Shown: positions 1 to 14,348 of the stretch, in pieces
Layout of the letters: each line of letters opens with the position of its first letter
How positions within the stretch are numbered: position 1 is the first letter of the stretch
From: Crotalaria pallida
Taxonomy: Eukaryota; Streptophyta; Magnoliopsida; Fabales; Fabaceae
Length of the DNA stretch: 64,000 nt
Assembly: GCA_037953625.1 (NCBI GenBank)
Contig: CM075649.1
Span: 70,029,290-70,093,289, forward strand
Direction: 5' to 3'
Program-made: the position numbers and the translations under genes
The notes under the pieces: generated by a model
Database searches by the model: none
What the model was told of the DNA's origin: nothing
What the model saw: the letters and a program-made list of their open reading frames with translations, nothing else

Positions 1-439
1 GGGTACCAAGCAATGTTTAGGATCATTCTAATGGTTCTTATAAGTCCTAATACATATTCCTAGACCATTCTAAGCCTTTAGAATATTCTCTTAACCATTC
101 TACACTTGTTAGAACATCCAAGCACTCGTTTCCACACCCTCTACGTCACTTGGGGAACTGAGCAATGTTTAGGATCATTCTAATGGTTCTTATAAGTCCT
201 AATACACATTCCTAGACCATTCTAAGCCTTTAGAATACTCTCTTACCCATTCTACACTTGTTAGAACCTTCAAGGACTCATGCTACACGCTCTACTTCCC
301 TTGGGGACTCAAGCATTGTTTAGGATCATTCTAACGGTTCATATAATTCCAAATACATATTACTAGACCATTCTAAGCCTTTAGAATACTCTCTTAACCA
401 TTCTACACTTGTTAGAACCTTCAAGGACTCGTGCTACAC

Positions 440-2250
440 CCTATATGTCCTTTGGGGTACCAAGCAATGTTTAGGATCATTCTAATGGTTCTTATAAGTC
501 CTAATACATATTCCTAGACCATTCTAAGCCTTTAGATTACTCTCTTAACCATTCTACACTTGTTAGAACCTCCAAGGACTCGTGCTACACCCTCTACGTC
601 CCTTGGTGTACCGAGCAATGTTTAGGATCATTCTAATGGTTCTTATAAGTCCTAATACACATTCCTAGACCATTCTAAGCCTTTAGAATACTCTCTTAAC
701 CACTAAACACTTGTTAAAACCTCCAAGGACTCGTGCTACACCCTCTACGTCCCTTGAGGACTCAAGCATTGTTTACGATCATTCTAATGGTTCTTATAAG
801 TCCTAATACACATTCCTAGACCATTCTAAGCCTTTAGAATACTCTCTTAACCATTCTAGACTTGTTAGAACATCCAAGGACTCGTGCTACACCCTCTACG
901 TCCCTTGGTGTACCAAGCAATGTTTAGGATCATTCTAATGGTTCTTATAAGTCCTAATACACCTTCCTAGTCCATTCTAAGCCTTTAGAATACTCTCTTC
1001 ACCATTCTACACTTGTTAGAACCTCCAAGGACTCATGCTACACCCTCTACGTCCTTTCGGGACTCAAGCATTGTTTAGGATCTTTCTAATGGTTCTTATA
1101 AGTCCAAATACATATTCCTAGACCATTCTAAGCCTTTAGAATACTCTCTTAACCATTCTACACTTGTTAGAACCTCCAAGGACTCGTGCTACACCCTATA
1201 CGTCCTTTGGGGTACCAAGCAATATTTAGGATCACTCTAATGGTTCTTATAAGTCCAAATACATATTCCTAGACCATTCTAAGCCTTTAGAATACTCTCT
1301 TAACCATTCTACACTTGTCAGAACCTCCAAGGACTCGTGCTACACCCTCTACGTCCTTTGGGGTACCAAGCAATGTTTAGGATCATTCTAATGGTTCTTA
1401 TAAGTCCATATACATATTCCTAGACCATTCTAAGCCTTTAGATTACTCTCTTAACCATTCTACACTTGTTAGAACCTCCAAGGACTCGTGCTACACCCTC
1501 TACGTCCCTTGGTGTACCGAGCAATGTTTAGGATCATTCTAATGGTTCTTATAAGTCCTAATACACATTCCTAGACCATTCTAAGCCTTTAGAATACTCT
1601 CTTAACCACTAAACACTTGTTAAAACCTCCAAGGACTCGTGCTACACCCTCTACGTCCCTTGAGGACTCAACCATTGTTTACGATCATTCTAATGGTTCT
1701 TATAAGTCCTAATACACATTCCTAGACCATTCTAAGCCTTTAGAATACTCTCTTAACCATTCTAGACTTGTTAGAACATCCAAGGACTCGTGCTACACCC
1801 TCTACGTCCCTTGGTGTACCAAGCAATGTTTAGGATCATTCTAATGGTTCTTATAAGTCCTAATACACCTTCCTAGTCCATTCTAAGCCTTTAGAATACT
1901 CTCTTCACCATTCTACACTTGTTAGAACCTCCAAGGACTCATGCTACACCCTCTACGTCCTTTCGGGACTCAAGCATTGTTTAGGATCTTTCTAATGGTT
2001 CTTATAAGTCCAAATACATATTCCTAGACATTCTAAGCCTTTAGAATACTCTCTTAACCATTCTACACTTGTTAGAACCTCCAAGGACTCGTGCTACACC
2101 CTATACGTCCTTTGGGGTACCAAGCAATGTTTAGGATCACTCTAATGGTTCTTATAAGTCCAAATACATATTCCTAGACCATTCTAAGCCTTTAGAATAC
2201 TCTCTTAACCATTCTACACTTGTTAGAACCTCCAAGGACTCGTGCTACAC
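440..2250 (+). repeat. Six-monomer (906-bp) tandem higher-order duplication
   Basis: Two adjacent blocks share private variants at a constant 906-bp offset (6 x 151). The variant TTTAGATTAC occurs at 531 and 1437, CACTAAACAC at 701 and 1607, and CTTTCGGGACTC at 1054 and 1960. The second copy carries a 1-bp loss in TAGACATTCT near 2030. The CTTTCGGG variant appears once more at 3621, 1661 bp (11 monomers) further on, so part of this block was reused. Edges are approximate because neighbouring monomers are very similar. Confidence 0.85.
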
Positions 2251-3779
2251 CCTCTACGTCCCTTGGTGTACCGAGCAATGTTTAGGATCATTCTAATGGT
2301 TCTTATAAGTCCAAATACATATTCCTAGACCATTCTAAGCCTTTAGAATACTCTCTTAACCATTCTACACTTGTTAGAACCTCCAAGGACTCGTGCTACA
2401 CCCTCTACGTCCCTTGGTGTACCGAGCAATGTTTAGGGTCATTCTAATGGTTCTTATAAGTCCTATTACACATTCCTAGATCATTCTAAGCCTTTAGAAT
2501 ACTCTCTTAACCATTATACACTTGTTAAAACCTCCAAGGACTCGTGCTACACCCTCTACGTCCCTTGGTGTACCAAGCAATGTTTTGGATCATTCTAATG
2601 GTTCTTATAAGTCCTAATACACATTCCTAGACCATTCTAAGCCTTTAGAATACTTTCTTAACCATTCTACACTTGTTAGAACCTCCAAGGACTCGTGCTA
2701 CACCCTCTACGTCCTTTGGGGTACCAAGCAATGTTTAGGATCATTCTAATGGTTCTTGTAAGTCCTAATACACATTCCTAGACCATTCTAAGCCTTTAGA
2801 ATACTCTCTTAACCATTCTACACTTGTTAGAACCTCCAAGGACTCATGCTACACGCTCTACGTCCCTCGGGGACTCAAGCATTGTTTAGGATCATTCTAA
2901 TGGTTCTTATAAGTCCAAATACATATTCCTAGACCATTCTAAGCCTTTAGAATACTCTCTTAACCATTCTACACTTGTTAGAACCTCCAAGGACTCGTGC
3001 TACATCCTATACGTCCTTTGGTGTACCAAGCAATGTTAAGGATCATTCTAATGGTTCTTATAAGTCCTAATACATATTCCTAGACCATTCTAAGCCTTTA
3101 GAATACTCTCTTAACCATTCTACACTTGTTAGAACCTCCAAGGACTCGTGCTACATCCTCTACGTCACTTGGGATACCGAGCAATGTTTAGGATCATTCT
3201 AATGGTTCTTATAAGTCCTAATACACATTCCTAGACCATTCTAAGCCTTTAGAATACTCTCTTAACCATTCTACACTTGTTAGAACATCCAAGCACTCGT
3301 TTCCACACCCTCTACGTCACTTGGGGAACTGAGAAATGTTTAGGATAATTCTAATGGTTCTTATAAGTCCTAATACACATTCCTAGACCATTCTAAGCCT
3401 TTAGAATACTCTCTTAACCATTCTAGACTTGTTAGAACATCCAAGGACTCGTGCTACACCCTCTACGTCCCTTGGTGTACCAAGCAATGTTTAGGATCAT
3501 TCTAATGGTTCTTATAAGTCCTAATACACCTTCCTAGTCCATTCTAAGCCTTTAGAATACTCTCTTCACCATTCTACACTTGTTAGAACCTCCATGGACT
3601 CATGCTACACCCTCTACGTCCTTTCGGGACTCAAGCATTGTTTAGGATCTTTCTAATGGTTCTTATAAGTCCAAATACATATTCCTAGACCATTCTAAGC
3701 CTTTAAAATACTCTCTTAACCATTCTACACTTGTTAGAACCTCCAAGGACTCGTGCTACACCCTATACGTCCTTTGGGG

Positions 3780-5591
3780 TACCAAGCAATGTTTAGGATC
3801 ACTCTAATGGTTCTTATAAGTCCTAATACATATTCCTAGACCATTCTAAGCCTTTAGAATACTCTCTTAACCATTCTACACTTGTTAGAACCTCCAAGGA
3901 CTCGTGCTACACCCTCTACGTCCCTTGGTGTACCGAGCAATGTTTAGGATCATTCTAATGGTTCTTATAAGTCCAAATACATATTCCTAGACCATTCTAA
4001 GCCTTTAGAATACTCTCTTAACCATTCTACACTTGTTAGAACCTCCAAGGACTCGTGCTACACCCTCTACGTCCCTTGGTGTACCGAGCAATGTTTAGGA
4101 TCATTCTAATGGTTCTTATAAGTCCTATTACACATTCCTAGACCATTCTAAGCCTTTGGAATACTCTCTTAACCATTATACACTTGTTAAAACCTCCATG
4201 GACTCGTGCTACACCCTTTACGTCCCTTGGTGTACCAAGCAATGTTTTGGATCATTCTAATGGTTCTTATAAGTCCTAATACACATTCCTAGACCATTCT
4301 AAGCCTTTAGAATACTTTCTTAATCATTCTACACTTGTTAGAACCTCCAAGGACTCGTGCTACACCCTATACGTCCTTTGGGGTACCAAGCAATGTTTAG
4401 GATCACTCTAATGGTTCTTATAAGTCCTAATACATATTCCTAGACCATTCTAAGCCTTTAGAATACTCTCTTAACCATTCTACACTTGTTAGAACCTCCA
4501 AGGACTCGTGCTACACCCTCTACGTCCCTTGGTGTACCGAGCAATGTTTAGGATCATTCTAATGGTTCTTATAAGTCCAAATACATATTCCTAGACCATT
4601 CTAAGCCTTTAGAATACTCTCTTAACCATTCTACACTTGTTAGAACCTCCAAGGACTCGTGCTACACCCTCTACGTCCCTTGGTGTACCGAGCAATGTTT
4701 AGGATCATTCTAATGGTTCTTATAAGTCCTATTACACATTCCTAGACCATTCTAAGCCTTTGGAATACTCTCTTAACCATTATACACTTGTTAAAACCTC
4801 CATGGACTCGTGCTACACCCTTTACGTCCCTTGGTGTACCAAGCAATGTTTTGGATCATTCTAATGGTTCTTATAAGTCCTAATACACATTCCTAGACCA
4901 TTCTAAGCCTTTAGAATACTTTCTTAATCATTCTACACTTGTTAGAACCTCCAAGGACTCGTGCTACACCCTATACGTCCTTTGGGGTACCAAGCAATGT
5001 TTAGGATCACTCTAATGGTTCTTATAAGTCCTAATACATATTCCTAGACCATTCTAAGCCTTTAGAATACTCTCTTAACCATTCTACACTTGTTAGAACC
5101 TCCAAGGACTCGTGCTACACCCTCTACGTCCCTTGGTGTACCGAGCAATGTTTAGGATCATTCTAATGGTTCTTATAAGTCCAAATACATATTCCTAGAC
5201 CATTCTAAGCCTTTAGAATACTCTCTTAACCATTCTACACTTGTTAGAACCTCCAAGGACTCGTGCTACACCCTCTACGTCCCTTGGTGTACCGAGCAAT
5301 GTTTAGGATCATTCTAATGGTTCTTATAAGTCCTATTACACATTCCTAGACCATTCTAAGCCTTTGGAATACTCTCTTAACCATTATACACTTGTTAAAA
5401 CCTCCAAGGACTCGAGCTACACCCTTTACGTCCCTTGGTGTACCAAGCAATGTTTTGGATCATTCTAATGGTTCTTATAAGTCCTAATACACATTCCTAG
5501 ACCATTCTAAGCCTTTAGAATACTTTCTTAATCATTCTACACTTGTTAGAACCTCCAAGGACTCGTGCTACACCCTCTACGTCCTTTGGGG
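3780..5591 (+). repeat. Four-monomer (604-bp) higher-order repeat, three tandem copies
   Basis: A block of four distinguishable monomers repeats three times at exactly 604 bp. The marker GATCACTCTAATGG lies at 3797, 4401 and 5005. The marker GACCATTCTAAGCCTTTGG lies at 4141, 4745 and 5349. Each block also contains one monomer with TCCTATTACAC and one with GTTTTGGATC followed by CTTTCTTAATC. Copies one and two share CTCCATGGACTC, where copy three has CTCCAAGGACTC, so the first two are closest. Another CCTTTGG-bearing monomer lies 1057 bp (7 monomers) past the third. Confidence 0.9.
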
Positions 5592-8500
5592 TACCAAGCA
5601 ATGTTTAGGATCATTCTAATGGTTCTTATAAGTCCTATTACACATTCCTAGACCATTCTAAGCCTTTAGAATACTCTCTTAACCATTATACACTTGTTAA
5701 AACCTCCAAGGACTCGTGCTACACCCTCTACGTCCCTTGGTGTACCAAGCAATGTTTTGGATCATTCTAATGGTTCTTATAAGTCCTAATAGACATTCCT
5801 AGACCATTCTAAGCCTTTAGAATACTTTCTTAACCATTCTACACTTGTTAGAACCTCCAAGGACTCGTGCTACACCCTCTACGTCCTTTGGGGTACCAAG
5901 CAATGTTTAGGATCATTCTAATGGTTCTTGTAAGTCCTATTACACATTCCTAGACCATTCTAAGCCTTTAGAATACTCACTTAACCATTATATACTTGTT
6001 AAAACCTCCAAGGACTCGTGCTACACCCTCTACGTCCCTTGGTGTACCAAGCAATGTTTTGGATCATTCTAATGGTTCTTATAAGTCCTAATACACATTC
6101 CTAGACCATTCTAAGCCTTTAGAATACTTTCTTAACCATTCTACACTTGTTAGAACCTCCAAGGACTCGTGCTACACCCTCTACGTCCTTTGGGGTACCA
6201 AGCAATGTTTAGGATCATTCTAATGGTTCTTGTAAGTCCTAATACACATTCCTAGACCATTCTAAGCCTTTAGAATACTCTCTTAACCATTCTACACTTG
6301 TTAGAACCTCCAAGGACTCGTGCTACACCCTCTACGTCCCTTGGTGTACCGAGCAATGTTTAGGATCATTCTAATGGTTCTTATAAGTCCTATTACACAT
6401 TCCTAGACCATTCTAAGCCTTTGGAATACTCTCTTAACCATTATACACTTGTTAAAACCTCCAAGGACTCGTGCTACACCCTTTACGTCCCTTGGTGTAC
6501 CAAGCAATGTTTTGGATCATTCTAATGGTTCTTATAAGTCCTAATACACATTCCTAGACCATTCTAAGCCTTTAGAATACTTTCTTAACCATTCTACACT
6601 TGTTAGAACCTCCAAGGACTCGTGCTACACCCTCTACGTCCTTTGGGGTACCAAGCAATGTTTAGGATCATTCTAATGGTTCTTGTAAGTCCTATTACAC
6701 ATTCCTAGACCATTCTAAGCCTTTCGAATACTCACTTAACCATTATATACTTGTTAAAACCTCCAAGGACTCGTGCTACACCCTCTACGTCCCTTGGTGT
6801 ACCAAGCAATGTTTTGGATCATTCTAATGGTTCTTATAAGTCCTAATACACATTCCTAGACCATTCTAAGCCTTTAGAATACTTTCTTAACCATTCTACA
6901 CTTGTTAGAACCTCCAAGGACTCGTGCTACACCCTCTACGTCCTTTGGGGTACCAAGCAATGTTTAGGATCATTCTAATGGTTCTTGTAAGTCCTAATAC
7001 ACATTCCTAGACCATTCTAAGCCTTTAGAATACTCTCTTAACCATTCTACACTTGTTAGAACCTCCAAGGACTCATGCTACACGCTCTACGTCCCTCGGG
7101 GACTCAAGCATTGTTTAGGATCATTCTAATGGTTCTTATAAGTCCAAATACATATTCCTAGACCATTCTAAGCCTTTAGAATACTCTCTTAACCATTCTA
7201 CACTTGTTAGAACCTCCAAGGACTCGTGCTACATCCTATACGTCCTTTGGGGTACCAAGCAATGTTAAGGATCATTCTAATGGTTCTTATAAGTCCTAAT
7301 ACATATTCCTAGACCATTCTAAGCCTTTAGAATACTCTCTTAACCATTCTACACTTGTTAGAACCTCCAAGGACTCGTGCTACATCCTCTACGTCACTTG
7401 GGATACCGAGCAATGTTTAGGATCATTCTAATGGTTCTTATAAGTCCTAATACACATTCCTAGACCATTCTAAGCCTTTAGAATACTCTCTTAACCATTC
7501 TACACTTGTTAGAACATCCAAGCACTCGTTTCCACACCCTCTACGTCACTTGGGGAACTGAGAAATGTTTAGGATAATTCTAATGGTTCTTATAAGTCCT
7601 AATACACATTCCTAGACCATTCTAAGCCTTTAGAATACTCTCTTAACCATTCTAGACTTGTTAGAACATCCAAGGACTCGTGCTACACCCTCTACGTCCC
7701 TTGGTGTACCAAGCAATGTTTAGGATCATTCTAATGGTTCTTATAAGTCCTAATACACCTTCCTAGTCCATTCTAAGCCTTTAGAATACTCTCTTCACCA
7801 TTCTACACTTGTTAGAACCTCCAAGGACTCATGCTACACCCTCTACGTCCCTTGGGGACTCAAGCATTGTTTAGGATCATTCTAATGGTTCTTATAAGTC
7901 CAAATACATATTCCTAGACCATTCTAAGCCATTAGAATACTCTCTTAACCATTCTACACTTGTTAGAACCTCCAAGGGCTTGTGCTACACCCTCTACGTC
8001 CCTTGAGGACTCAAGCATTGTTTAGGATCATTCTAAAGGTTCTTATAAGTCCAAATACATATTCCTAGACCATTCTAAGCCTTTAGAATACTCTCTTAAC
8101 CATTCTACACTTGTTAGAACCTCCAAGGACTCGTGCTACACCCTATACGTCCCTTGGGGACTCAAGCATTGTTTACGATCATTCTAATGGTTCTTATAAG
8201 TCCAAATACATAATCCTAGACCATTCTAAGCCTTTAGAATACTCTCTTAACCATTCTACACTTGTTAGAACCTCCAAGGACTCGTGCTACACCCTCTACG
8301 TCCCTTGGTGTACCAAGCAATGTTTTGGATCATTCTAATGGTTCTTGTAAGTCCTAATACACATTCCTAGACCATTCTAAGCCTTTAGAATACTCTCTTA
8401 ACCATTATACACTTGTTAAAACCTCCAAGGACTCGTGCTACACCCTCTACGTCCCTTGAGGACTCAAGCATTGTTTAGGATCATTCTAATGGTTCTTATA

Positions 8501-9474
8501 AGTCCAAATACATAATCCTAGACCATTCTAAGCCTTTAGAATACTCTCTTAACCATTCTACACTTGTTAGAACCTCAAGGACTCGTGTTACACCCTCTAC
8601 GTCCTTTGGGGTACCAAGCAATGTTTAGGATCATTCTAATGGTTCTTGTAAGTCCTAATACACATTCCTAGACCATTCTAAGCCTTTAGAATACTCTGTT
8701 AACCATTCTACACTTGTTAGAACCTCCAAGGACTCATGCTACACGCTCTACGTCCCTCGGGGACTCAAGCATTGTTTAGGATCATTCTAATTTTTCTTAT
8801 AAGTCCTAATACACATTCGTAGACCATTCTAAGCCTTTAGAATACTCTCTTAACCATTCTACACTTGTTAGAACATCCAAGGACTCGTGCTACACCCTCT
8901 ACGTCCCTTGGTGTACAAAGCAATGTTTAGGATCATTCTAATGGTTCTTATAATTCCTAATACACCTTCCTAGACCATTCTAAGCCTTTAGAATACTCTC
9001 TTCACCATTCTACACTTGTTAGAACCTCCAAGGACTCATGCTACACCCTCTACGTCCTTTGGGGACTCAAGCATTGTTTAGGATCATTCTAATGGTTCTT
9101 ATAAGTCCAAATATATAATCCTAGACCATTCTAAGCCTTTAGAATACTCTCTTAACCATTCTACACTTGTTAGAACCTCCAAGGACTCGTGCTACACCCT
9201 CTACGTCCCTTGGTGTACCAAGCAATGTTTTGGATCATTCTAATGGTTCTTGTAAGTCCTAATACACATTCCTAGACCATTCTAAGCCTTTAGAATACTC
9301 TCTTAACCATTATACACTTGTTAAAACCTCCAAGGACTCGTGCTACACCCTCTACGTCCCTTGAGGACTCAAGTATTGTTTAGGATCATTCTAATGGTTC
9401 TTATAGGTCCTAATACACATTCCTAGACCATTCTAAGCCTTTAGAATACTCTCTTAACCATTCTACACTTGTTA

Positions 9475-12400
9475 GAACATCCAAGGACTCGTGCTACACC
9501 CTCTACGTCCCTTGGTGTACCAAGCAATGTTTAGGATCATTCTAATGGTTCTTATAAGTCCTAATACACCTTCCTAGACCATTCTAAGCCTTTAGAATAC
9601 TCTGTTCACCATTCTACACTTGTTAGAACCTCCAAGGACTCATGCTACACCCTCTACGTCCCTTGGGGACTCAAGCATTGTTTAGGATCATTCTAATGGT
9701 TCTTATAAATCCAAATAAATATTCCTAGACCATTCTAAGCCATTAGAATACTCTCTTAACCATTCTACACTTGTTAGAACCTCCAAGGGCTTGTGCTACA
9801 CCCTCTACGTCCCTTGAGGACTCAAGCATTGTTTAGGATCATTCTAATGGTTGTTATAATTCCAAATACATATTCCTAGACCATTCTAAGCCTTTAGAAT
9901 ACTCTCTTAAGCATTCTACACTTGTTAGAACCTCCAAGGACTCGTGCTACACCCTCTACGTCCCTTAGTGTACCAAGCAATGTTTTGGATCATTCTAATG
10001 GTTCTTGTAAGTCCTAATACACATTCCTAGACCATTCTAAGCCTTTAGAATACTCTCTTAACCATTATACACTTGTTAAAACCTCCAAGGACTCGTGCTA
10101 CACCCTCTACGTCCCTTGAGGACTCAAGTATTGTTTAGGATCATTCTAATGGTTCTTATAAGTCCTAATACACATTCCTAGACCATTCTAAGCCTTTAGA
10201 ATACTCTCTTAACCATTCTACACTTGTTAGAACATCCAAGGACTCGTGCTACACCCTCTACGTCCCTTGGTGTACCAAGCAATGTTTAGGATCATTCTAA
10301 TGGTTCTTATAAGTCCTAATACACCTTCCTAGACCATTCTAAGCCTTTAGAATACTCTCTTCACCATTCTACACTTGTTAGAACCTCCAAGGACTCATGC
10401 TACACCCTCTACGTCCCTTGGGGACTCAAGCATTGTTTAGGATCATTCTAATGGTTCTTATAAGTCCAAATACATATTCCTAGACCATTCTAAGCCATTA
10501 GAATACTCTCTTAACCATTCTACACTTGTTAGAACCTCCAAGGGCTTGTGCTACACCCTCTACGTCCCTTGAGGACTCAAGCATTGTTTAGGATCATTCT
10601 AATGGTTCTTATAAGTCCAAATACATATTCCTAGACCATTCTAAGCCTTTAGAATACTCTCTTAACCATTCTACACTTGTTAGAACCTCCAAGGACTCGT
10701 GCTACACCCTATACGTCCCTTGGGGACTCAAGCATTGTTTACGATCATTCTAATGGTTCTTATAAGTCCAAATACATAATCCTAGACCATTCTAAGCCTT
10801 TAGAATACTCTCTTAACCATTCTACACTTGTTAGAACCTCCAAGGACTCGTGCTACACCCTCTACGTCCCTTGGTGTACCAAGCAATGTTTTGGATCATT
10901 CTAATGGTTCTTGTAAGTCCTAATACATATTCCTAGACCATTCTAAGCCTTTAGAATACTCTCTTAACCATTATACACTTGTTAAAACCTCCAAGGACTC
11001 GTGCTACACCCTCTACGTCCCTTGAGGACTCAAGCATTGTTTAGGATCATTCTAATGGTTCTTATAAGTCCAAATACATAATCCTAGACCATTCTAAGCC
11101 TTTAGAATACTCTCTTAACCATTCTACACTTGTTAGAACATCCAAGGACTCGTGCTACACCCTCTACGTCCCTTGGTGTACCAAGCAATGTTTAGGATCA
11201 TTCTAATGGTTCTTATAAGTCCTAATACACCTTCCTAGACCATTCTAAGCCTTTAGAATACTCTGTTCACCGTTCTACACTTGTTAGAACCTCCAAGGAC
11301 TCATGCTACACCCTCTACGTCCCTTGGGGACTCAAGCATTGTTTAGGATCATTCTAATGGTTCTTATAAATCCAAATAAATATTCCTAGACCATTCTAAG
11401 CCATTAGAATACTCTCTTAACCATTCTACACTTGTTAGAACCTCCAAGGGCTTGTGCTACACCCTCTACGTCCCTTGAGGACTCAAGCATTGTTTAGGAT
11501 CATTCTAATGGTTGTTATAATTCCAAATACATATTCCTAGACCATTCTAAGCCTTTAGAATACTCTCTTAAGCATTCTACACTTGTTAGAACCTCCAAGG
11601 ACTCGTGCTACACCCTCTACGTCCCTTAGTGTACCAAGCAATGTTTTGGATCATTCTAATGGTTCTTGTAAGTCCTAATACACATTCCTAGACCATTCTA
11701 AGCCTTTAGAATACTCTCTTAACCATTATACACTTGTTAAAACCTCCAAGGACTCGTGCTACACCCTCTACGTCCCTTGAGGACTCAAGTATTGTTTAGG
11801 ATCATTCTAATGGTTCTTATAAGTCCTAATACACATTCCTAGACCATTCTAAGCCTTTAGAATACTCTCTTAACCATTCTACACTTGTTAGAACATCCAA
11901 GGACTCGTGCTACACCCTCTACGTCCCTTGGTGTACCAAGCAATGTTTAGGATCATTCTAATGGTTCTTATAAGTCCTAATACACCTTCCTAGACCATTC
12001 TAAGCCTTTAGAATACTCTCTTCACCATTCTACACTTGTTAGAACCTCCAAGGACTCATGCTACACCCTCTACGTCCCTTGGGGACTCAAGCATTGTTTA
12101 GGATCATTCTAATGGTTCTTATAAGTCCAAATACATATTCCTAGACCATTCTAAGCCATTAGAATACTCTCTTAACCATTCTACACTTGTTAGAACCTCC
12201 AAGGGCTTGTGCTACACCCTCTACGTCCCTTGAGGACTCAAGCATTGTTTAGGATCATTCTAATGGTTCTTATAAGTCCAAATACATATTCCTAGACCAT
12301 TCTAAGCCTTTAGAATACTCTCTTAACCATTCTACACTTGTTAGAACCTCCAAGGACTCGTGCTACACCCTATACGTCCCTTGGGGACTCAAGCATTGTT

Positions 12401-12796
12401 TACGATCATTCTAATGGTTCTTATAAGTCCAAATACATAATCCTAGACCATTCTAAGCCTTTAGAATACTCTCTTAACCATTCTACACTTGTTAGAACCT
12501 CCAAGGACTCGTGCTACACCCTCTACGTCCCTTGGTGTACCAAGCAATGTTTTGGATCATTCTAATGGTTCTTGTAAGTCCTAATACACATTCCTAGACC
12601 ATTCTAAGCCTTTAGAATACTCTCTTAACCATTATACACTTGTTAAAACCTCCAAGGACTCGTGCTACACCCTCTACGTCCCTTGAGGACTCAAGCATTG
12701 TTTAGGATCATTCTAATGGTTCTTATAAGTCCAAATACATAATCCTAGACCATTCTAAGCCTTTAGAATACTCTCTTAACCATTCTACACTTGTTA
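9475..12796 (+). repeat. Eleven-monomer (1661-bp) tandem higher-order duplication
   Basis: Two adjacent copies, roughly 9475-11135 and 11136-12796, share rare variants at a 1661-bp offset (11 x 151). CCAAATAAAT occurs at 9711 and 11372, and the TTAAGCATTCT variant (G for C) at 9911 and 11572. The TTTACGATC monomer type also recurs at this distance. A third, partial match of the same monomer order is present near 13800-14350, which points to repeated rounds of unequal exchange or segmental copying. Edges are approximate. Confidence 0.85.
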
Positions 12797-14348
12797 GAAC
12801 CTCCAAGGACTCGTGCTACACCCTCTACGTCCTTTGGGGTACCAAGCAATGTTTAGGATCATTCTAATGGTTCTTGTAAGTCCTAATACACATTCCTAGA
12901 CCATTCTAAGCCTTTAGAATACTCTGTTAACCATTCTACACTTGTTAGAACCTCCAAGGACTCATGCTACACGCTCTACGTCCCTCGGGGACTCTAGCAT
13001 TGTTTAGGATCATTCTAATTTTTCTTATACGTCCTAATACACATTCGTAGACCATTCTAAGCCTTTAGAATACTCTCTTAACCATTCTACACTTGTTAGA
13101 ACATCCAAGGACTCGTGCTACACCCTCTACGTCCCTTGGTGTACAAAGCAATGTTTAGGATCATTCTAATGGTTCTTATAATTCCTAATACACCTTCCTA
13201 GACCATTCTAAGCCTTTAGAATACTCTCTTCACCATTCTACACTTGTTAGAACCTCCAAGGACTCATGCTACACCCTCTACGTCCTTTGGGGACTCAAGC
13301 ATTGTTTAGGATCATTCCAATGGTTCTTATAAGTCCAAATATATAATCCTAGACCATTCTAAGCCTTTAGAATACTCTCTTAACCATTCTACACTTGTTA
13401 GAACCTCCAAGGACTCGTGCTACACCCTCTACGTCCCTTGGTGTACCAAGCAATGTTTTGGATCATTCTAATGGTTCTTGTAAGTCCTAATACACATTCC
13501 TAGACCATTCTAAGCCTTTAGAATACTCTCTTAACCATTATACACTTGTTAAAACCTCCAAGGACTCGTGCTACACCCTCTACGTCCCTTGAGGACTCAA
13601 GTATTGTTTAGGATCATTCTAATGGTTCTTATAAGTCCTAATACACATTCCTAGACCATTCTAAGCCTTTAGAATACTCTCTTAACCATTCTACACTTGT
13701 TAGAACATCCAAGGACTCGTGCTACACCCTCTACGTCCCTTGGTGTACCAAGCAATGTTTAGGATCATTCTAATGGTTCTTATAAGTCCTAATACACCTT
13801 CCTAGACCATTCTAAGCCTTTAGAATACTCTGTTCACCATTCTACACTTGTTAGAACCTCCAAGGACTCATGCTACACCCTCTACGTCCCTTGGGGACTC
13901 AAGCATTGTTTAGGATCATTCTAATGGTTCTTATAAGTCCAAATAAATATTCCTAGACCATTCTAAGCCATTAGAATACTCTCTTAACCATTCTACACTT
14001 GTTAGAACCTCCAAGGGCTTGTGCTACACCCTCTACGTCCCTTGAGGACTCAAGCATTGTTTAGGATCATTCTAATGGTTGTTATAATTCCAAATACATA
14101 TTCCTAGACCATTCTAAGCCTTTAGAATACTCTCTTAACCATTCTACACTTGTTAGAACCTCCCAGGACTCGTGCTACACCCTATACGTCCCATGGGGAC
14201 TCAAGCATTGTTTACGATCATTCTAATGGTTCTTATAAGTCCAAATACATAATCCTAGACCATTCTAAGCCTTTAGAATACTCTCTTAACCATTCTACAA
14301 TTGTTAGAACCTCCAAGGACTCGTGCTACACCCTCTACGTCCCTTGGT

